Positions 28,396 to 38,861 of a stretch of DNA of 64,000 bases are shown one piece after another. Below the pieces are notes generated by a model. It worked only from the letters and a program-made list of their open reading frames with translations, was not told the DNA's origin and made no database searches. Position 1 is the first letter of the stretch. Each line of letters starts with the position of its first letter. This DNA comes from an uncultured Thermoguttaceae bacterium (GTDB lineage Bacteria; Planctomycetota; Planctomycetia; Pirellulales; Thermoguttaceae): NCBI GenBank assembly GCA_938084835.1, contig CALKER010000020.1, forward strand, positions 1-64,000, in the 5' to 3' direction. Both the position numbers and the translations under genes were made by a program.

Positions 28396-29106
28396 ATGTC
28401 TGTCACGAAAAGTTCTTCTGTAAACGGCTTTTGCTCGCGAGGAGGGATTAATTCGGGCGACGAAATTCGATTTTCTACTGGGGATTGCGAACGAATTTGG
28501 GGGGTTGTGTGGTGTCTTATCCTTGGGGGCCTGCTAGTGATGGGCCTCGTGGGATGCGGGGAGCTAGACTCTTATAGTCGGCCGCAGGTCCGCCCAGATC
28601 GCTACGGAGTGGTGACCAATCCGGAAGATTTGGCTCGGCCGGCCGAGGCGGCCAGCAGCGGGAGTTCGCCGATGACTCCGGCTGCACCGACTAGTTCGTC
28701 TCCCGCTCCGTCGCCGCCGCCAACGGAAATCTCGAGGCCAGCACCTCCCTCGGAAGCCTCCGCTCCGTATTCTCCACCCCTGCAGCCGCCTACTCCACGG
28801 CCGGGATATGTCAGAGAGAGGGCCGGCCTGGGAGCCACCGGAAAGGGTGATTATCGGCCGGGAATCTTAACCACTCCCTTGTCGGTGTATTTCCGTGCGC
28901 AGGAACGAATTGTTTTCGAAAGCCAAATTCCTCATGCAATGCGGCTGTACCATGCCACAAATGGTCGGTACCCTGCGTCATGGGAAGAGTTCGAGAGGGA
29001 AATACTGGTCCCGAACGGTATTCGGTTGCCTCAGCTGCCGCCCGGGCACAAGTACCACTACGATCCACAAACCGGGCAACTAATGATCGAAAAGCCCGCG
29101 CCTTAG
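28396..29106 (+). CDS. Proline-rich lipoprotein
   Basis: About 236 aa from ATG 28396, supported by GGAGG eight nt upstream; the frame extends up to GTG 28246. A hydrophobic segment ends in the lipobox LVGC, predicting lipidation. A Pro/Ser/Ala-rich linker follows (SSPAPSPPPTEISRPAPPSE). The folded C-terminus contains RAQERIVFESQIPHAMRLYH and YPASWEEFEREIL, a pattern seen in small planctomycete lipoproteins. Function unknown. Confidence 0.72.
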   Translation: MSVTKSSSVNGFCSRGGINSGDEIRFSTGDCERIWGVVWCLILGGLLVMGLVGCGELDSYSRPQVRPDRYGVVTNPEDLARPAEAASSGSSPMTPAAPTSSSPAPSPPPTEISRPAPPSEASAPYSPPLQPPTPRPGYVRERAGLGATGKGDYRPGILTTPLSVYFRAQERIVFESQIPHAMRLYHATNGRYPASWEEFEREILVPNGIRLPQLPPGHKYHYDPQTGQLMIEKPAP

Positions 29107-29697
29107 CGATCGTGTCCTTTCTGCAAAGATCAGCTTCGCAGAGGTGCTTCCACACGCCCTTCTGCCAAATGGCTTCTCGGCCGCAGAATGAATTCCATCC
29201 GCACCCGGGTGAATTTTCGTCTTTCATTTTCACCGCACGGGAAAGGCGGCTCCGTATCATGCGATTATTCGGCGGCAGGATTTCGCGTTGGCGTTCAAAG
29301 GGCTGCCTCCACCGATAAGGGGCCCGTATCGCACAATAGCGACCAAGATCCTGGCTTTGAAACCACAATCATTTTCCTGCGGGAACCTGGGGCCGCACTC
29401 GCCGACGCGGAAACCCACTGGGAGCCCGGGACCAAGGAGATCACACGGCGGCGGTTTTTATTGGCGTCAATTAGGCCGCCTGATTAAACTCGACATAATG
29501 AGGGATACCGACATATACGGTTCCCGATGACTACACTTGTGGCCTGAAGATGAGGGCGTGGGACCGGAAAGCCGTCTTCGTTGGGGGTGGAGGGATTCCC
29601 CGGACAAGCTGGACTCCGTTCAAAAGTGGAAGCGGAAACGCTGTCCTTTGGGAACTGGCAGACAAGCCGGGATCCTTTTTCCGGTAGAGATCACTTA
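29107..29697. other. Gene-free spacer
   Basis: About 590 bp. I see no supported ORF, RNA or repeat. Confidence 0.4.
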
Positions 29698-30240
29698 ATG
29701 CTTGGCTGGAGACGAAAATCCATTCGAAAAGCTCTCTGGTGGGTTCTCTTGCCGCTGTTGGTGGCGTTCGCGGTTTCAACGGGCGCATTTGGCTCTCAGT
29801 GGGTGTTTATGCGTTCGAGCTATTCCCACTCGGCGGACGGTTCTCGTCGGGTGGTCCAGTATGCTCCCGAACCCACGGTAGTTTTGCAGCATGACCCGAC
29901 ATTTCTTCGGAGTGGTTTCCGGCACTCGGAGATGCATCTTCGCAGCGGCCGAAGTGCCGATCGATTCCACTTGGTGGAGACTTGGGGGCAGGGGGCCTAC
30001 GTCCGACCATATGGCGAGTGGGAATATCCCTTCCGCGCGGGAGCAACCCCTTTTGGCCCGTGGGGAAATCCCCAGGGTCCGTGGACCACGCCGTTTGGGG
30101 CGTGGGTTAATCCGTATGGGCTGGGGCAACTCCCGTCCCCGCCGTGGTACCTTTATTGGCCTGGAGGAGGCCCATATCTAATGCCCGGTCCGGTGTTGGT
30201 GCTGCCCGGAGGTACTCCACCCGGCGGTGGTTCACCCTAA
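29698..30240 (+). CDS. Small exported Pro/Gly/Trp-rich protein
   Basis: About 180 aa from ATG 29698 (MLGWRRKSIRKALWWVLLPL), a strong signal sequence. The C-terminal half repeats aromatic/Pro/Gly motifs: TPFGPWGNPQGPWTTPFGAW and VNPYGLGQLPSPPWYLYWPG. It ends in PPGGGSP. This is probably an extracytoplasmic low-complexity protein; no family recognised. The frame is open upstream to 29581 without a good start. Confidence 0.62.
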   Translation: MLGWRRKSIRKALWWVLLPLLVAFAVSTGAFGSQWVFMRSSYSHSADGSRRVVQYAPEPTVVLQHDPTFLRSGFRHSEMHLRSGRSADRFHLVETWGQGAYVRPYGEWEYPFRAGATPFGPWGNPQGPWTTPFGAWVNPYGLGQLPSPPWYLYWPGGGPYLMPGPVLVLPGGTPPGGGSP

Positions 30241-30758
30241 GCTAGGTGCTTCGCCGGAGGCAGAGGACAGGCGTGTCATTGCCCGTTGCCCGACATTTTA
30301 TAAAGTTGAACCTGTCAGTTTCCCACCAAATTCCTCAGGCGGCTTGAGAAACAGAATTTGTGAACGTGATTCGCGGTGCCTCGGACTTTTAAGTTACCAT
30401 ACGTCACTTTCGTTCCGGGTTGCCGAAAGGATCTCTTCTTGAAAAATCCACTCACCGGTCTTTGAGATACCTCTTCATTCTTTTGTATTGTGCCTTTTTT
30501 GCATTTCCTGTCTGGCGTACGACGGTGCCCGATTTTTCGTCGCAAGTTCGGCGGTAAGGGCCCCGCTGAGTTTTTCCCGGAGGTTTAAGCCGGCTTTACC
30601 CCTTAAGCCGGGGCGCCAGGATGGTTTTGGGAAGGATTCGCGCGTTTGCCGAAGATTTTGATAAGCCGAATTTCCGGCAGTTCCGCCTAGGTGTAGCGAT
30701 TACTTTGAAATGGCCGGATTTGTGGGTTTTATCGAGATAGCGCGCGGGGACCGAAAAA
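30241..30758. other. Gene-free spacer
   Basis: About 520 bp with no supported ORF, RNA or strong repeat. Confidence 0.4.
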
Positions 30759-31757
30759 ATGTCGGGAATCCGTCGCTTTGCCCTCTTTTTACTGTTTTGC
30801 GTCGGAGCAGCAGGCCTGGGATACCTTCTTTGGGCTGTGCAGTCGGGAACTTTATTGAGTCTTTTGACGTCGGATTCACAAGGCGCGGGTGCGCCGGTGC
30901 GCGCCGAGGGTCCTCCGGCACGGTCTGCCTCGGCAGGGGCAAGCGGGATGAAACCGCTGCGTTTAGCGGTGTTCTATCCCGGACCAATTGACCCTGCCCG
31001 TGTGAGGGATCCGGCCTATGTGCGACATTTTGCGGAGATCGTTCGACACTTTGATTTGGTGGCCGTGCATGGATTTCGCGGACCTGGGCGGGGCCCATTC
31101 CTACCGCTCTTGGAGGCCGTCTCGACAGGCGAGCGCTCCTACCAATCTCTTGTCTTCGTACCCCCACGGGGGCCAGAGGTCCGACAGTTCCCCATCGTAT
31201 TCTACGACCCGGAAACGCTTCTTGTGGACAAAACACGAGCGGGTCCTATCGAGGATCCCAATCGGCTTTTCCGATGGACACCGATCGTCATTAGCTGTGC
31301 AGCGAAAAAGCCAGATCTTTCGGAGGCATTTACTTTCACAGCCGTGATTGCCCGCGTAGATCCTCTACGAATTCCTAACGAATTGGCCTTGCTTGCCGAC
31401 CTAATGCGGGTGGTTCTTTATCAACACGCACCTGAGGATGACGTTCTCCTTCTTGCTCATCTGGAAGCAACTGAAGACGCCGTAGCGGAGGCTTTTCCGG
31501 AATATCTGGCCGCGGTGACGGGAGTGCCGAATTCGGCAGCTGGCACCCGTTTGGCCTCCAACATTTTGTTTCATCCGATGGCCACCTGTGAGTTTACCGG
31601 GCGAAGCGGCGTGCTCTCGGTGGACGAAATCCTCCAAGGTGCCGATCGTCGCGTGTTGGAACCCCTCCATTTCTTGCCCGTGTGGGCCGAATTCCTCCCG
31701 ATAGAGACTCCCTTTGATCGCTTCACAACGGCAATTTTCGATATTTCCGTCTTTTAG
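30759..31757 (+). CDS. Membrane-anchored DNase I-fold (EEP) protein lacking catalytic residues
   Basis: A 332-aa protein with an N-terminal membrane anchor (about 6-27) and an endonuclease/exonuclease/phosphatase-type domain from about 66. The fold landmarks are clear: IVRHFDLVAV, AFTFTAVIARVDP, PEDDVLLLAHLEA, ASNILFHPMATCEFTGRSGV and LPVWAEF. At each catalytic site the expected residues are replaced: FN becomes FYP (72-74), QE becomes HG (104-105), H-T-DP becomes ARVDP (198-202), GDLNAD becomes AHLEAT (233-238), and SDHLP becomes LHFLP (303-307). It is therefore predicted to be non-nucleolytic, perhaps a binding protein. Fold assignment is firm; the role is unknown. Confidence 0.78.
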   Translation: MSGIRRFALFLLFCVGAAGLGYLLWAVQSGTLLSLLTSDSQGAGAPVRAEGPPARSASAGASGMKPLRLAVFYPGPIDPARVRDPAYVRHFAEIVRHFDLVAVHGFRGPGRGPFLPLLEAVSTGERSYQSLVFVPPRGPEVRQFPIVFYDPETLLVDKTRAGPIEDPNRLFRWTPIVISCAAKKPDLSEAFTFTAVIARVDPLRIPNELALLADLMRVVLYQHAPEDDVLLLAHLEATEDAVAEAFPEYLAAVTGVPNSAAGTRLASNILFHPMATCEFTGRSGVLSVDEILQGADRRVLEPLHFLPVWAEFLPIETPFDRFTTAIFDISVF

Positions 31758-31831
31758 TCTTCCGGTGGTGTTACTCGCCCGGTACGTGTGTCTTCATGGT
31801 TTTGCCTTTCGCAAGAAAATCTTAGGCCAGC

Positions 31832-32140
31832 TTGTTGTTCGAATTGCGCGGAGGGGGTAAGGAACCAGTGGCCCACTCGGAGATTTTGCGCGCCTTGGGG
31901 AGGCGCGGAAAAGGCGACATCTTATTCTGGGTTAACTTGCATTCCGTATACTTTACGGTGTCCAAGCATATGCTTGGGGCCGGGCGGATGCCTCTCCGTT
32001 TCGGCGATAGTTTTTTGGCGCTAAAGCGCGCGAGATTTTGACCACAAAGGACTGCCCAACCTTTGGGCCCGCCGTAGCGAGTGAAACCCTCGCTTTGGCG
32101 ATATTCTCGTTGAGTACGTTGCCAGCTAACAGCCGGAGTT
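31832..32140 (+). pseudogene. Possible RbsD/FucU-like sugar mutarotase remnant
   Basis: A short frame from ATG 31832 contains AHSEILRALGRRGKGDILFW, which resembles the start of RbsD/FucU mutarotases (family pattern: HPEI-x-ALARAGHGD-x-IL). It stops at 32041. The other frames up to about 32140 contain weak fragments (TLALAIFSL, LTAGVA) that could be its C-terminus after frameshifts. The family His is replaced by Lys. Evidence is by eye only. Confidence 0.25.
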
Positions 32141-32727
32141 GCTGCAAGGACCTTGCTTTGTCGCCGCGGATTTTGGAACGGGCGAACTGATGCTCGCAAC
32201 CTTCTTCGTGAGCAGAGGAGCCTTGTTAATCCAAACTGAGGACGCTGCGTTTTTGCACGCCAAGGTGTGGTGCCGTGAGGGTCGCCCGCGATGAAGTGAA
32301 GGTGTATGGGGCTGGTGAGTTCTGGCTCTCGCAGAGCTTGACTTTAGGAAGCTTGGAAGTGGGGAGTTCGGCGCCTGCGGAAGCCACTTTGTAAGGGGGC
32401 AAGCTTGCGCTGGGACAGTGAATCCCGGGTGGCCGCAGTTGATCCTCACCCAACCGCGTACCTCTTTCGAAGATTGTGGCTTTGTCCCAAAATTTCGTGG
32501 CGGCTGGTGGAAAACCCGCGCCCTCAAGAAAAGTGACAGTCACCTGCCGGCTCAGTCGCTTGACAGTGGCCGACCTTCTGGGCAAGATCAGCAGTTATTG
32601 CAAGTTTTTTGCAGAGGGGAAATTTTCCGCTACACAGGCCGGTAACGGCCGGAGATCGTAGTCCAGCTCTGTTCGAGGCAACCGGAAGGGAAGTTTGAGA
32701 ACCATCTGCTGATTGGGGAGATGAGCC
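32141..32727. other. Gene-poor spacer with coding-like fragments
   Basis: Two short plus-strand stretches look coding but are broken by stops: one near 32155-32290 (GELMLATFFVSRGALLIQTE) and one at 32275-32391 (DEVKVYGAGEFWLSQSLTLG). They may be gene remnants; I cannot name the parents. Confidence 0.3.
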
Positions 32728-33924
32728 GTGAACATTGGTCTCGATCTGTACCTAGCCCTGAGTGCGGCGATGTTTCTGGAATATGCAATCTGGGGTGCGT
32801 GGGCACCGGTTTTAGCGGCCCGGTTGTTGGGGCCTCTCCAAATGTCGGGGCGACAGACGGGCTGGATTTACGCCACATTACCCCTTGCCTGCATCTACGC
32901 GCCGCTTATCTCGGGATTCCTAGCTGATGCGTATTTTCCTATCAAGTGGCTTCTTGCAGTTTGCCAGTTGTTGACAGGGATTTTTTTATTGTTGGCGGCC
33001 AATATTCGTACTTTCTGGCCACTGTTGGCAGTGATGCTTCTTCACTCTACGTTTTACGCGGCGACATTGCCTTTGGTGAATGCCATTTTGTTTGTCAATG
33101 TCAAGGATTCGGTTACGCAATCGCTGGTCTTCCTGTGGGCTCCGGTAGCATGGGCTTTAGTCGGATACGCGCTTACGGGTTGGCGGTGGGTGTTTAAAAC
33201 GGAAAAGGAAGGACGTGACTGCCTCATTTTCGGCGGGGTACTCGCCCTGGTGATGGCGGCCGTCTGCGCGATATTCCTGCCCACCAATCAGCCGGAGGCA
33301 ACGGGCAAAATCCCCGTAGTGGAAGCTTTGGCCAAATTGCAGGACCTGGATTTCCTGCTTTTCTTTGTGGTCTCGCTTGTGGCGGCCGGGATGATGCAGT
33401 TTTACTTCCTGGGCTCGGCTCGGTTCATGCAGGAGATCGGAATTGCAGCCCAGAATGTGCCCGGTATTATGGCAATTGCCCAAGCGGTGCAGGCTTTGGC
33501 TACTTGGTTTCTGTTAGGGGTGGTGGTGAGACCAGAAAGCTTAGGATACAAGTGGACACTTGTGGTGGGGCTTCTGTGCTGGGGTGTGCTTTACTTGGTG
33601 TACTTATTGGGACGGCCACGGGTGTTGATTGCGGTGATCCAGGCGTTCCACGGATTGGCTTACGTGTTCTTTATGATTGCCGGGCAGATGTACGCCAATG
33701 CCGTGGCTGAAGAGGCCATCCGAAGTTCCATGCAAGCGCTGATATTCATGGCCACGACAGGGGTGGGACTTTTCTTAGGGACACAGTTGGCTGGTGCGGT
33801 TATGGATTGGGCCAGGACCGGTGAACGCTTTGAGTGGCGGCGAGTGTGGATGGTTCCTGCGGTCATCCTGGCAATATGTTTTCTTGCCATGGCCATCATT
33901 TTCCAGGGTAAGGCCGCCGGTTAG
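32728..33924 (+). CDS. MFS transporter, nucleoside:H+ symporter-like
   Basis: A 398-aa protein with about 12 membrane helices. The start region (LALSAAMFLEYAIWGAWAPV) and QTGWIYATLPLACIYAPLIS match the nucleoside:proton symporter (NupG/XapB-like) branch of the major facilitator superfamily. GTG 32728 follows GGGGAG. NupG-type transporters import nucleosides with protons; planctomycete relatives may carry other small molecules. Single gene. Confidence 0.85.
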   Translation: MNIGLDLYLALSAAMFLEYAIWGAWAPVLAARLLGPLQMSGRQTGWIYATLPLACIYAPLISGFLADAYFPIKWLLAVCQLLTGIFLLLAANIRTFWPLLAVMLLHSTFYAATLPLVNAILFVNVKDSVTQSLVFLWAPVAWALVGYALTGWRWVFKTEKEGRDCLIFGGVLALVMAAVCAIFLPTNQPEATGKIPVVEALAKLQDLDFLLFFVVSLVAAGMMQFYFLGSARFMQEIGIAAQNVPGIMAIAQAVQALATWFLLGVVVRPESLGYKWTLVVGLLCWGVLYLVYLLGRPRVLIAVIQAFHGLAYVFFMIAGQMYANAVAEEAIRSSMQALIFMATTGVGLFLGTQLAGAVMDWARTGERFEWRRVWMVPAVILAICFLAMAIIFQGKAAG

Positions 33925-34463
33925 CACACTCTGGCCCCTCAACGGGCGCCCCACGTGGGTTGGGGTCTTGGCCTGCTTTCATTGGTGGATTCCGCATTGT
34001 GGAGAGAGGACATTCCGCTGGCCTATCTCGGGATGCACGCGGGAGTGAATTCCCTGACGCGACGAGAGTTCTCTCCCCCGAGAGCTTTAAGGTTGGGATA
34101 CCCCGTGGAGTCCGCAGCATGGGCAAATTCCCCGATTCGTTGGCATCGGTTTATACCACTCCTGACGGAATCAAGTTCTCGGATGTTCTGTCCTGCTGAG
34201 CGATTTGAGCTAAATGAAGAAATTTTCGGAGGTCAGTCGGCAGGCAAACGACCGGCGCAGTTTTTTAATTAAAACAGTATGGCGGAAGAACGGGTGTCGG
34301 CCTTAGAGCTTCGTTTCCGTTTGGGCCAAAATTATTCATAAAGGCAGGCCGGCAATACTCGCAGCGCCAGTCGTTCAATGAGTCAGTCGTTGGCAGGAAG
34401 ATGTTCGTAACTTTCCCTCGGCAGCAGGGTTAAAGCAAACGACGGTTCCGACGGGAATAGCGC
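33925..34463. other. Gene-poor spacer
   Basis: About 540 bp. A plus-strand frame ending at 34199 (MGKFPDSLASVYTTPDGIKF) looks partly coding but is short and unassigned. Confidence 0.35.
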
Positions 34464-35261
34464 ATGCGAAAGAATTTCGTGAAAGAAAAGTTGCGACGGG
34501 GGGAAGTCAGTTTCGGGACCTGGATCACGTTGGGGAGCCTTCATGCCACTCGTTTACTGGCTCGAAGTGGTTTTGATTGGCTAACGTTGGACCTGGAGCA
34601 TGCGCCAATTGATTGGTCGCAAGCGGCTAGCCTCATCGGTGCGGTTGCCGATGCCGGCTGCATTCCCCTGGTGCGAGTTCCCGACGGGACCGTTCCCTTC
34701 ATAAAACGAGCGTTAGATGCCGGTGCTTTCGGCATCGTTGTGCCGATGGTAAATACCCCTGCTCAGGGGGAAGCTGCAATTGCGGCTGCGAAATATCCGC
34801 CGGAGGGAGTGCGAAGCGCGGGCGGGGGTATGCACGCAATAAATTTTGCGACCACTGTGGAGGAATATTACCACCGCGCTAATGATGAGATTCTTGTAGT
34901 CTTGCAGATTGAAAGTCCTTCCGGTGTCCACCACGCAGAGGGGATTGCAAGCCTACCCGGGTGTGATGCGATCTTCATCGGCCCCGTCGATCTGCGCTTC
35001 ACCATGAGGCAGGCCGATGGCTCTTTTCCCACTGCGGCGGAGCATGAGCAGGCTGTGCAAGAAGTCGTCGCGGCTTGTCGACGTTGTAGCAAGCCGGTGG
35101 GTATCCATTGTATGGACGCCGATTCTGCCGTTTTTCGGGCCCGGCAAGGGATGCAATTTTTGGCCGTCGGGAGTGACCTTAGGATGCTCGCAAGTGAACT
35201 TGCAAGGTGGGTGCCGATCCTTTGGCCGGATCGTCCTCCGGCGGACGTCGGGGGCTACTAG
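34464..35261 (+). CDS. HpcH/HpaI family aldolase (2-keto-3-deoxy acid aldolase type)
   Basis: A 265-aa class II pyruvate aldolase. The catalytic His is in TLDLEHAPIDW, the phosphate/substrate Arg in PLVRVPDG, the metal Glu in LQIESPSGV, and the metal Asp in FIGPVDLRFTM. Members cleave 2-keto-3-deoxy sugar acids or 4-hydroxy-2-oxo acids to pyruvate and an aldehyde, so sugar-acid catabolism is likely. Length fits the family (about 255-267). Single gene, cytoplasmic. Confidence 0.92.
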   Translation: MRKNFVKEKLRRGEVSFGTWITLGSLHATRLLARSGFDWLTLDLEHAPIDWSQAASLIGAVADAGCIPLVRVPDGTVPFIKRALDAGAFGIVVPMVNTPAQGEAAIAAAKYPPEGVRSAGGGMHAINFATTVEEYYHRANDEILVVLQIESPSGVHHAEGIASLPGCDAIFIGPVDLRFTMRQADGSFPTAAEHEQAVQEVVAACRRCSKPVGIHCMDADSAVFRARQGMQFLAVGSDLRMLASELARWVPILWPDRPPADVGGY

Positions 35262-35770
35262 AGTCGATGCCCCTATCAGGCTATCCTCCTACCGCTGTTT
35301 TAGTTTGCAGGTCAAGTACGTGTAGCACTTGCTGAAAAAGTCGCTTTCCCCCGCAGAAAGCGCGGGTTAGGACCTCTTGCAGGCTTGTCGGGAAGCCGTT
35401 GGAAGCAATTCGAAAGGCTTCCTGTTTGGACCGATATACGAGTGCGGGTTCGACTTGGTTGGTCAATCCCTTCCCATCGCTGCGGAAAATCTTTCGTTTC
35501 CCTATTAACTTGTTCAAAACTGCCCTCTTTGCCAATTTGCAAGAGGAGATACAATTTCGCGACATTACGCCGACATTGCCGGTGGTACACTTTCTGCGTT
35601 TTTGTGCTGCTCGGGTTGTGAGCGGCCGCACGGTCAGGAAGCCTCTGAGCAATAAATGCAAAGAGCGTGGCTTGGTTCTTGCTTCACTCTTCGCGGATGC
35701 ATGTTCGGCAAACATGGCCTGCGTGAATTATGGATGAGATGATAAACATTTAAAGGATTTGGAGAAACCT
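35262..35770. other. Gene-free spacer
   Basis: About 510 bp upstream of fabI. Long frames here (for example 35281-35715 minus) lack any coding signature. Confidence 0.4.
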
Positions 35771-36613
35771 ATGGCCGATTTCCTGCAGCTATCCGGCAAA
35801 AGGATTTTAATCTTCGGTGTGGCTAATCGGTGGAGCATCGCATATCACATTTCGCGGGTGCTTCGCGAAGCCGGTGCTGTGTGCATTTATTCGGTTCGTG
35901 ATCAACATATTGCGGATAAAGTTCGGGCGATTATTGAGCCGGAAGAGCACGCCCACGTGTTTACATGTCGGGTGGAGGAAGCTGGCCAATTGGAAGCGCT
36001 CCGAGACGAGGTGGCCAATCGTTACGGATCGATTTACGGGATTGTCCATTCCATTGCTTGGGCGGATTATCCTCCGGGAGGTCGACCATTTCATGAGACA
36101 CCGAAGGAAGCATTCTTCAAAAGCTTTGACATTTCGTGCTTTTCTTTGGTAGCTATTGCCCATCAGTTCCGTGAGCTTATCGATCGGCACGGATCGGTGG
36201 TCACGCTTTCGATTGCCAGTCCGCACATGGCGGCAGAGAACTACGGGTTAATGGCCCCAATCAAGGCCGCGCTCGAAGTCAGTGCGGTGTTTCTCGCCAA
36301 GTCGTTCAGCCGGTTTTCTGAAGTCCGATTCAACGTGGTGGCGGCAGGCTTAGTGCGGACTACCGCTGCGGCCGGTATCCCCGGTTTTATGGAAAGCTAT
36401 CTCTATGCGGAGCAAGTCATTCCGCGACGGCGGGCCCTCGAGGCTGAAGAAGTGGCCAATGTGGTGGCTTTTCTCCTCAGTCCACGCTCCAGTGGCATCA
36501 ACGGCCAAAGGGTCGTGGTGGATGCCGGTCTGGGGTTTAACTTCTTTGACGACGAGATCATTCGCCGCGTGTTGGCCGCCTCGCGGGAGCGAACGACTTC
36601 CAGCAATTCTTAG
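35771..36613 (+). CDS. fabI: Enoyl-[acyl-carrier-protein] reductase (NADH)
   Basis: A 280-aa short-chain dehydrogenase of the FabI type, the last reduction step of fatty acid elongation. It has the FabI cofactor start GKRILIFGVANRWSIAYHIS, the IVHSIAWA strand, the catalytic Tyr-x6-Lys in NYGLMAPIKAALE, and the C-terminal LSPRSSGINGQRVVVDAGLG. ATG 35771 follows GGAG; an upstream in-frame TTG at 35759 is less likely. Cytoplasmic. The substrate loop VRTTAAAGIPGF resembles normal FabI (VKTLAAAGI type). Confidence 0.94.
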   Translation: MADFLQLSGKRILIFGVANRWSIAYHISRVLREAGAVCIYSVRDQHIADKVRAIIEPEEHAHVFTCRVEEAGQLEALRDEVANRYGSIYGIVHSIAWADYPPGGRPFHETPKEAFFKSFDISCFSLVAIAHQFRELIDRHGSVVTLSIASPHMAAENYGLMAPIKAALEVSAVFLAKSFSRFSEVRFNVVAAGLVRTTAAAGIPGFMESYLYAEQVIPRRRALEAEEVANVVAFLLSPRSSGINGQRVVVDAGLGFNFFDDEIIRRVLAASRERTTSSNS

Positions 36614-37289
36614 CACCCTTGGGAAGCTTCGGGTACAGAGCAAGAGTCAGTACTGAAATCCCGCGGGGAGCTTCGAGAGCGTATTTTTGGCCTCCATTGG
36701 CTGAGCATGCTTTTCGTCGCGTGTAGGGTGTGCTTCGCGCCTTAACATCGCGCAAGCAGAGTGGTGCTGCCTTCTGCTGAGAGCCAGACTGTTGCCAAAC
36801 CGCCTTCCTTGGCTATGGCTTGGTTTGTCTGGTCCGGTCCAAGTTTGTCACGGATTCGTTGACCACTCGCAGAAGGGCCGAGACCAGCCCGTTGTCCCAC
36901 TGATTTAGTGCCCACCAGCTAAGTGTTGGTCTCAGACAGGCGGATTCTTCATGCTGTTGAAGGGAATTGATTTCGGCGCGCGGCGGTCGAAAGTCGCCGG
37001 GCCGGGCGTTTTTAAGCTAATCCCTCTGGAGAATCTTCCGACTTCGCTTTTCCGATTGAACCCGCAGCTACTCTTGCAGCGAGGCTGCCCTTTACCATAA
37101 TGAGGGTGGAGAGGTGGAAACCTACCCCAACATGGGGTGATCGGAAGCCGCTTTAGCCAGTAATTCTCCCGCAGGGTAGGCCGAAATCACACAGTGGCTG
37201 GCCGCGGGTGAAAATGTGAATAACTTCCCCGCAGGCGAGGGCAAAAAGCTTTGTTATGAAGGCTTGAGGCTGACGAAAGGCCGCTTACT
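36614..37289. other. Gene-free spacer
   Basis: About 675 bp between fabI and the sulfatase; no supported ORF, RNA or strong repeat. Confidence 0.4.
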
Positions 37290-38861
37290 TTGAGGAAGAA
37301 AGCCATGGTAAGAACGAAAAAGGCATGTACGTTAGGTGCAACTGCTTGTTGTGGGGGGCTAGGGCGGGTTTTATCGCCTCCTTGGGCTATAGGAAAAAAG
37401 TCCTTCGGGCACCAGTGGCAGCCGGGTCTGGTGGGTGCGGTTGTGTTGGTGGTGCTATTTCTTGGGGGATTTGGTGGAATCGCGGTTACCGCCGCGGTAG
37501 CTGCCCGCCCGAACATCATTTTGATCGTGGCCGATGACCTCGGTTACGGGGATCTGGGGTGTTACGGACAGCAGATTATTCGCACACCGGAACTTGATCG
37601 GATGGCCAGTGAGGGGATGCGGTTTACGCAGTTTTACGCCGGATCGACGGTTTGCGCTCCCTCGCGGTGTGTGTTGATGGTCGGCCAGCATACTGGCCGG
37701 TGTAGTGTTCGCGGAAATGCCGACAAAGTCCGTCAGTCCCTTTCGGACGAGGACTTCACCGTGGCCGAGTTACTGAAACAAGCCGATTATGTAACAGGAG
37801 TGATCGGAAAATGGGGCCTCGGTGAAGAGGACACCCCAGGACATCCCAATCGGCAAGGCTTCGATTATTTCTACGGCTATCTTAATCAAACTCATGCCCA
37901 TAACTACTATCCGGAGTTTTTATGGCGAAATGACACAAAAGTGTTTCTCAGGAATGTGCTTCGCCGGGAGGGCAAGCCCTACGAGGAAGTGGGAGCGGGA
38001 ATAGCAGAAAAGAAAGTTGACTATAGCCATGATCTTTTCACGGCAGAGGCCCTGGCCTTCATCGAACAGCACAAAGACCGGCCGTTTTTCCTCTATCTCG
38101 CCTATACGATTCCCCACGCCAATAACGAGGCCAGGCGGTTGTCCGGCGATGGTCAGGAGGTGCCCGATTACGGAATCTACGCGGGGGAGGACTGGCCCAA
38201 CCCCGATAAGGGCCAAGCCGCTATGATCACGCGCTTGGATACGGATGTGGGGCGAATTCTTCGGCAGCTGCGCCAGCTGGGAATTGCCGAGCGGACTTTG
38301 GTCCTTTTCACTTCAGATAATGGGCCGCATAAGGAGGGCGGGCAGAATTTCGATCGATTTCGCCCGGCGGGTCCACTTCGCGGGTGGAAACGCGACTTAT
38401 ATGAAGGGGGAATCCGTGTGCCGTTTATTGCGTGGTGGCCGGGAAAAATTCAACCGGGAAGCGTTTCCGATCACATCGGCTACTTCGGGGATTTCATGGC
38501 TACAGCGGCAGAGCTAGCCGGTCTGTGCCTCCCGTCCGAACTTGATTCGATCAGTTTTGTTCCTACCCTTTTGGGCCGCCGGGATGAGCAAAAGCAGCAT
38601 CGATACCTTTATTGGGAGTTTTACGAACGGGGCTCCGCGCAGGCAGTTCGCGCGGGCAAGTGGAAGGCTGTCCGAAAGCCAATGATATACGGACGCACCG
38701 AGCTCTATGACCTTGAATTGGATATTGGCGAACAGAATGATCTTGCCGCGCAATTTCCGGACGTAGTGCAGCAGTTAGAGGGATTTATGGCCGAAGCTCA
38801 TGTCCCTTCTCCTCGCTGGCAGGTACCCCCGCCTCCTTCCGAGGTAAAGCAAAAACCGTAG
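37290..38861 (+). CDS. Sulfatase (formylglycine-dependent arylsulfatase family)
   Basis: A 523-aa sulfatase that would hydrolyse sulfate esters, typically of sulfated polysaccharides in planctomycetes. The metal site is [19 protein letters not shown]. The formylglycine motif is CAPSR at about 121-125 ([17 protein letters not shown]). [19 protein letters not shown] and [10 protein letters not shown] complete the active site. A hydrophobic segment at about 50-70 ends in AAVAARPN, so export is expected. The first 45 residues before it are unusually long and basic; Met at 37305 is an alternative start. The maturation enzyme is not in the window. Confidence 0.92.
   Translation: MRKKAMVRTKKACTLGATACCGGLGRVLSPPWAIGKKSFGHQWQPGLVGAVVLVVLFLGGFGGIAVTAAVAARPNIILIVADDLGYGDLGCYGQQIIRTPELDRMASEGMRFTQFYAGSTVCAPSRCVLMVGQHTGRCSVRGNADKVRQSLSDEDFTVAELLKQADYVTGVIGKWGLGEEDTPGHPNRQGFDYFYGYLNQTHAHNYYPEFLWRNDTKVFLRNVLRREGKPYEEVGAGIAEKKVDYSHDLFTAEALAFIEQHKDRPFFLYLAYTIPHANNEARRLSGDGQEVPDYGIYAGEDWPNPDKGQAAMITRLDTDVGRILRQLRQLGIAERTLVLFTSDNGPHKEGGQNFDRFRPAGPLRGWKRDLYEGGIRVPFIAWWPGKIQPGSVSDHIGYFGDFMATAAELAGLCLPSELDSISFVPTLLGRRDEQKQHRYLYWEFYERGSAQAVRAGKWKAVRKPMIYGRTELYDLELDIGEQNDLAAQFPDVVQQLEGFMAEAHVPSPRWQVPPPPSEVKQKP

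Noticed and set aside
35281-35715. 144-codon minus-strand frame
   Set aside because: Composition is that of a shadow frame and no motif is present.
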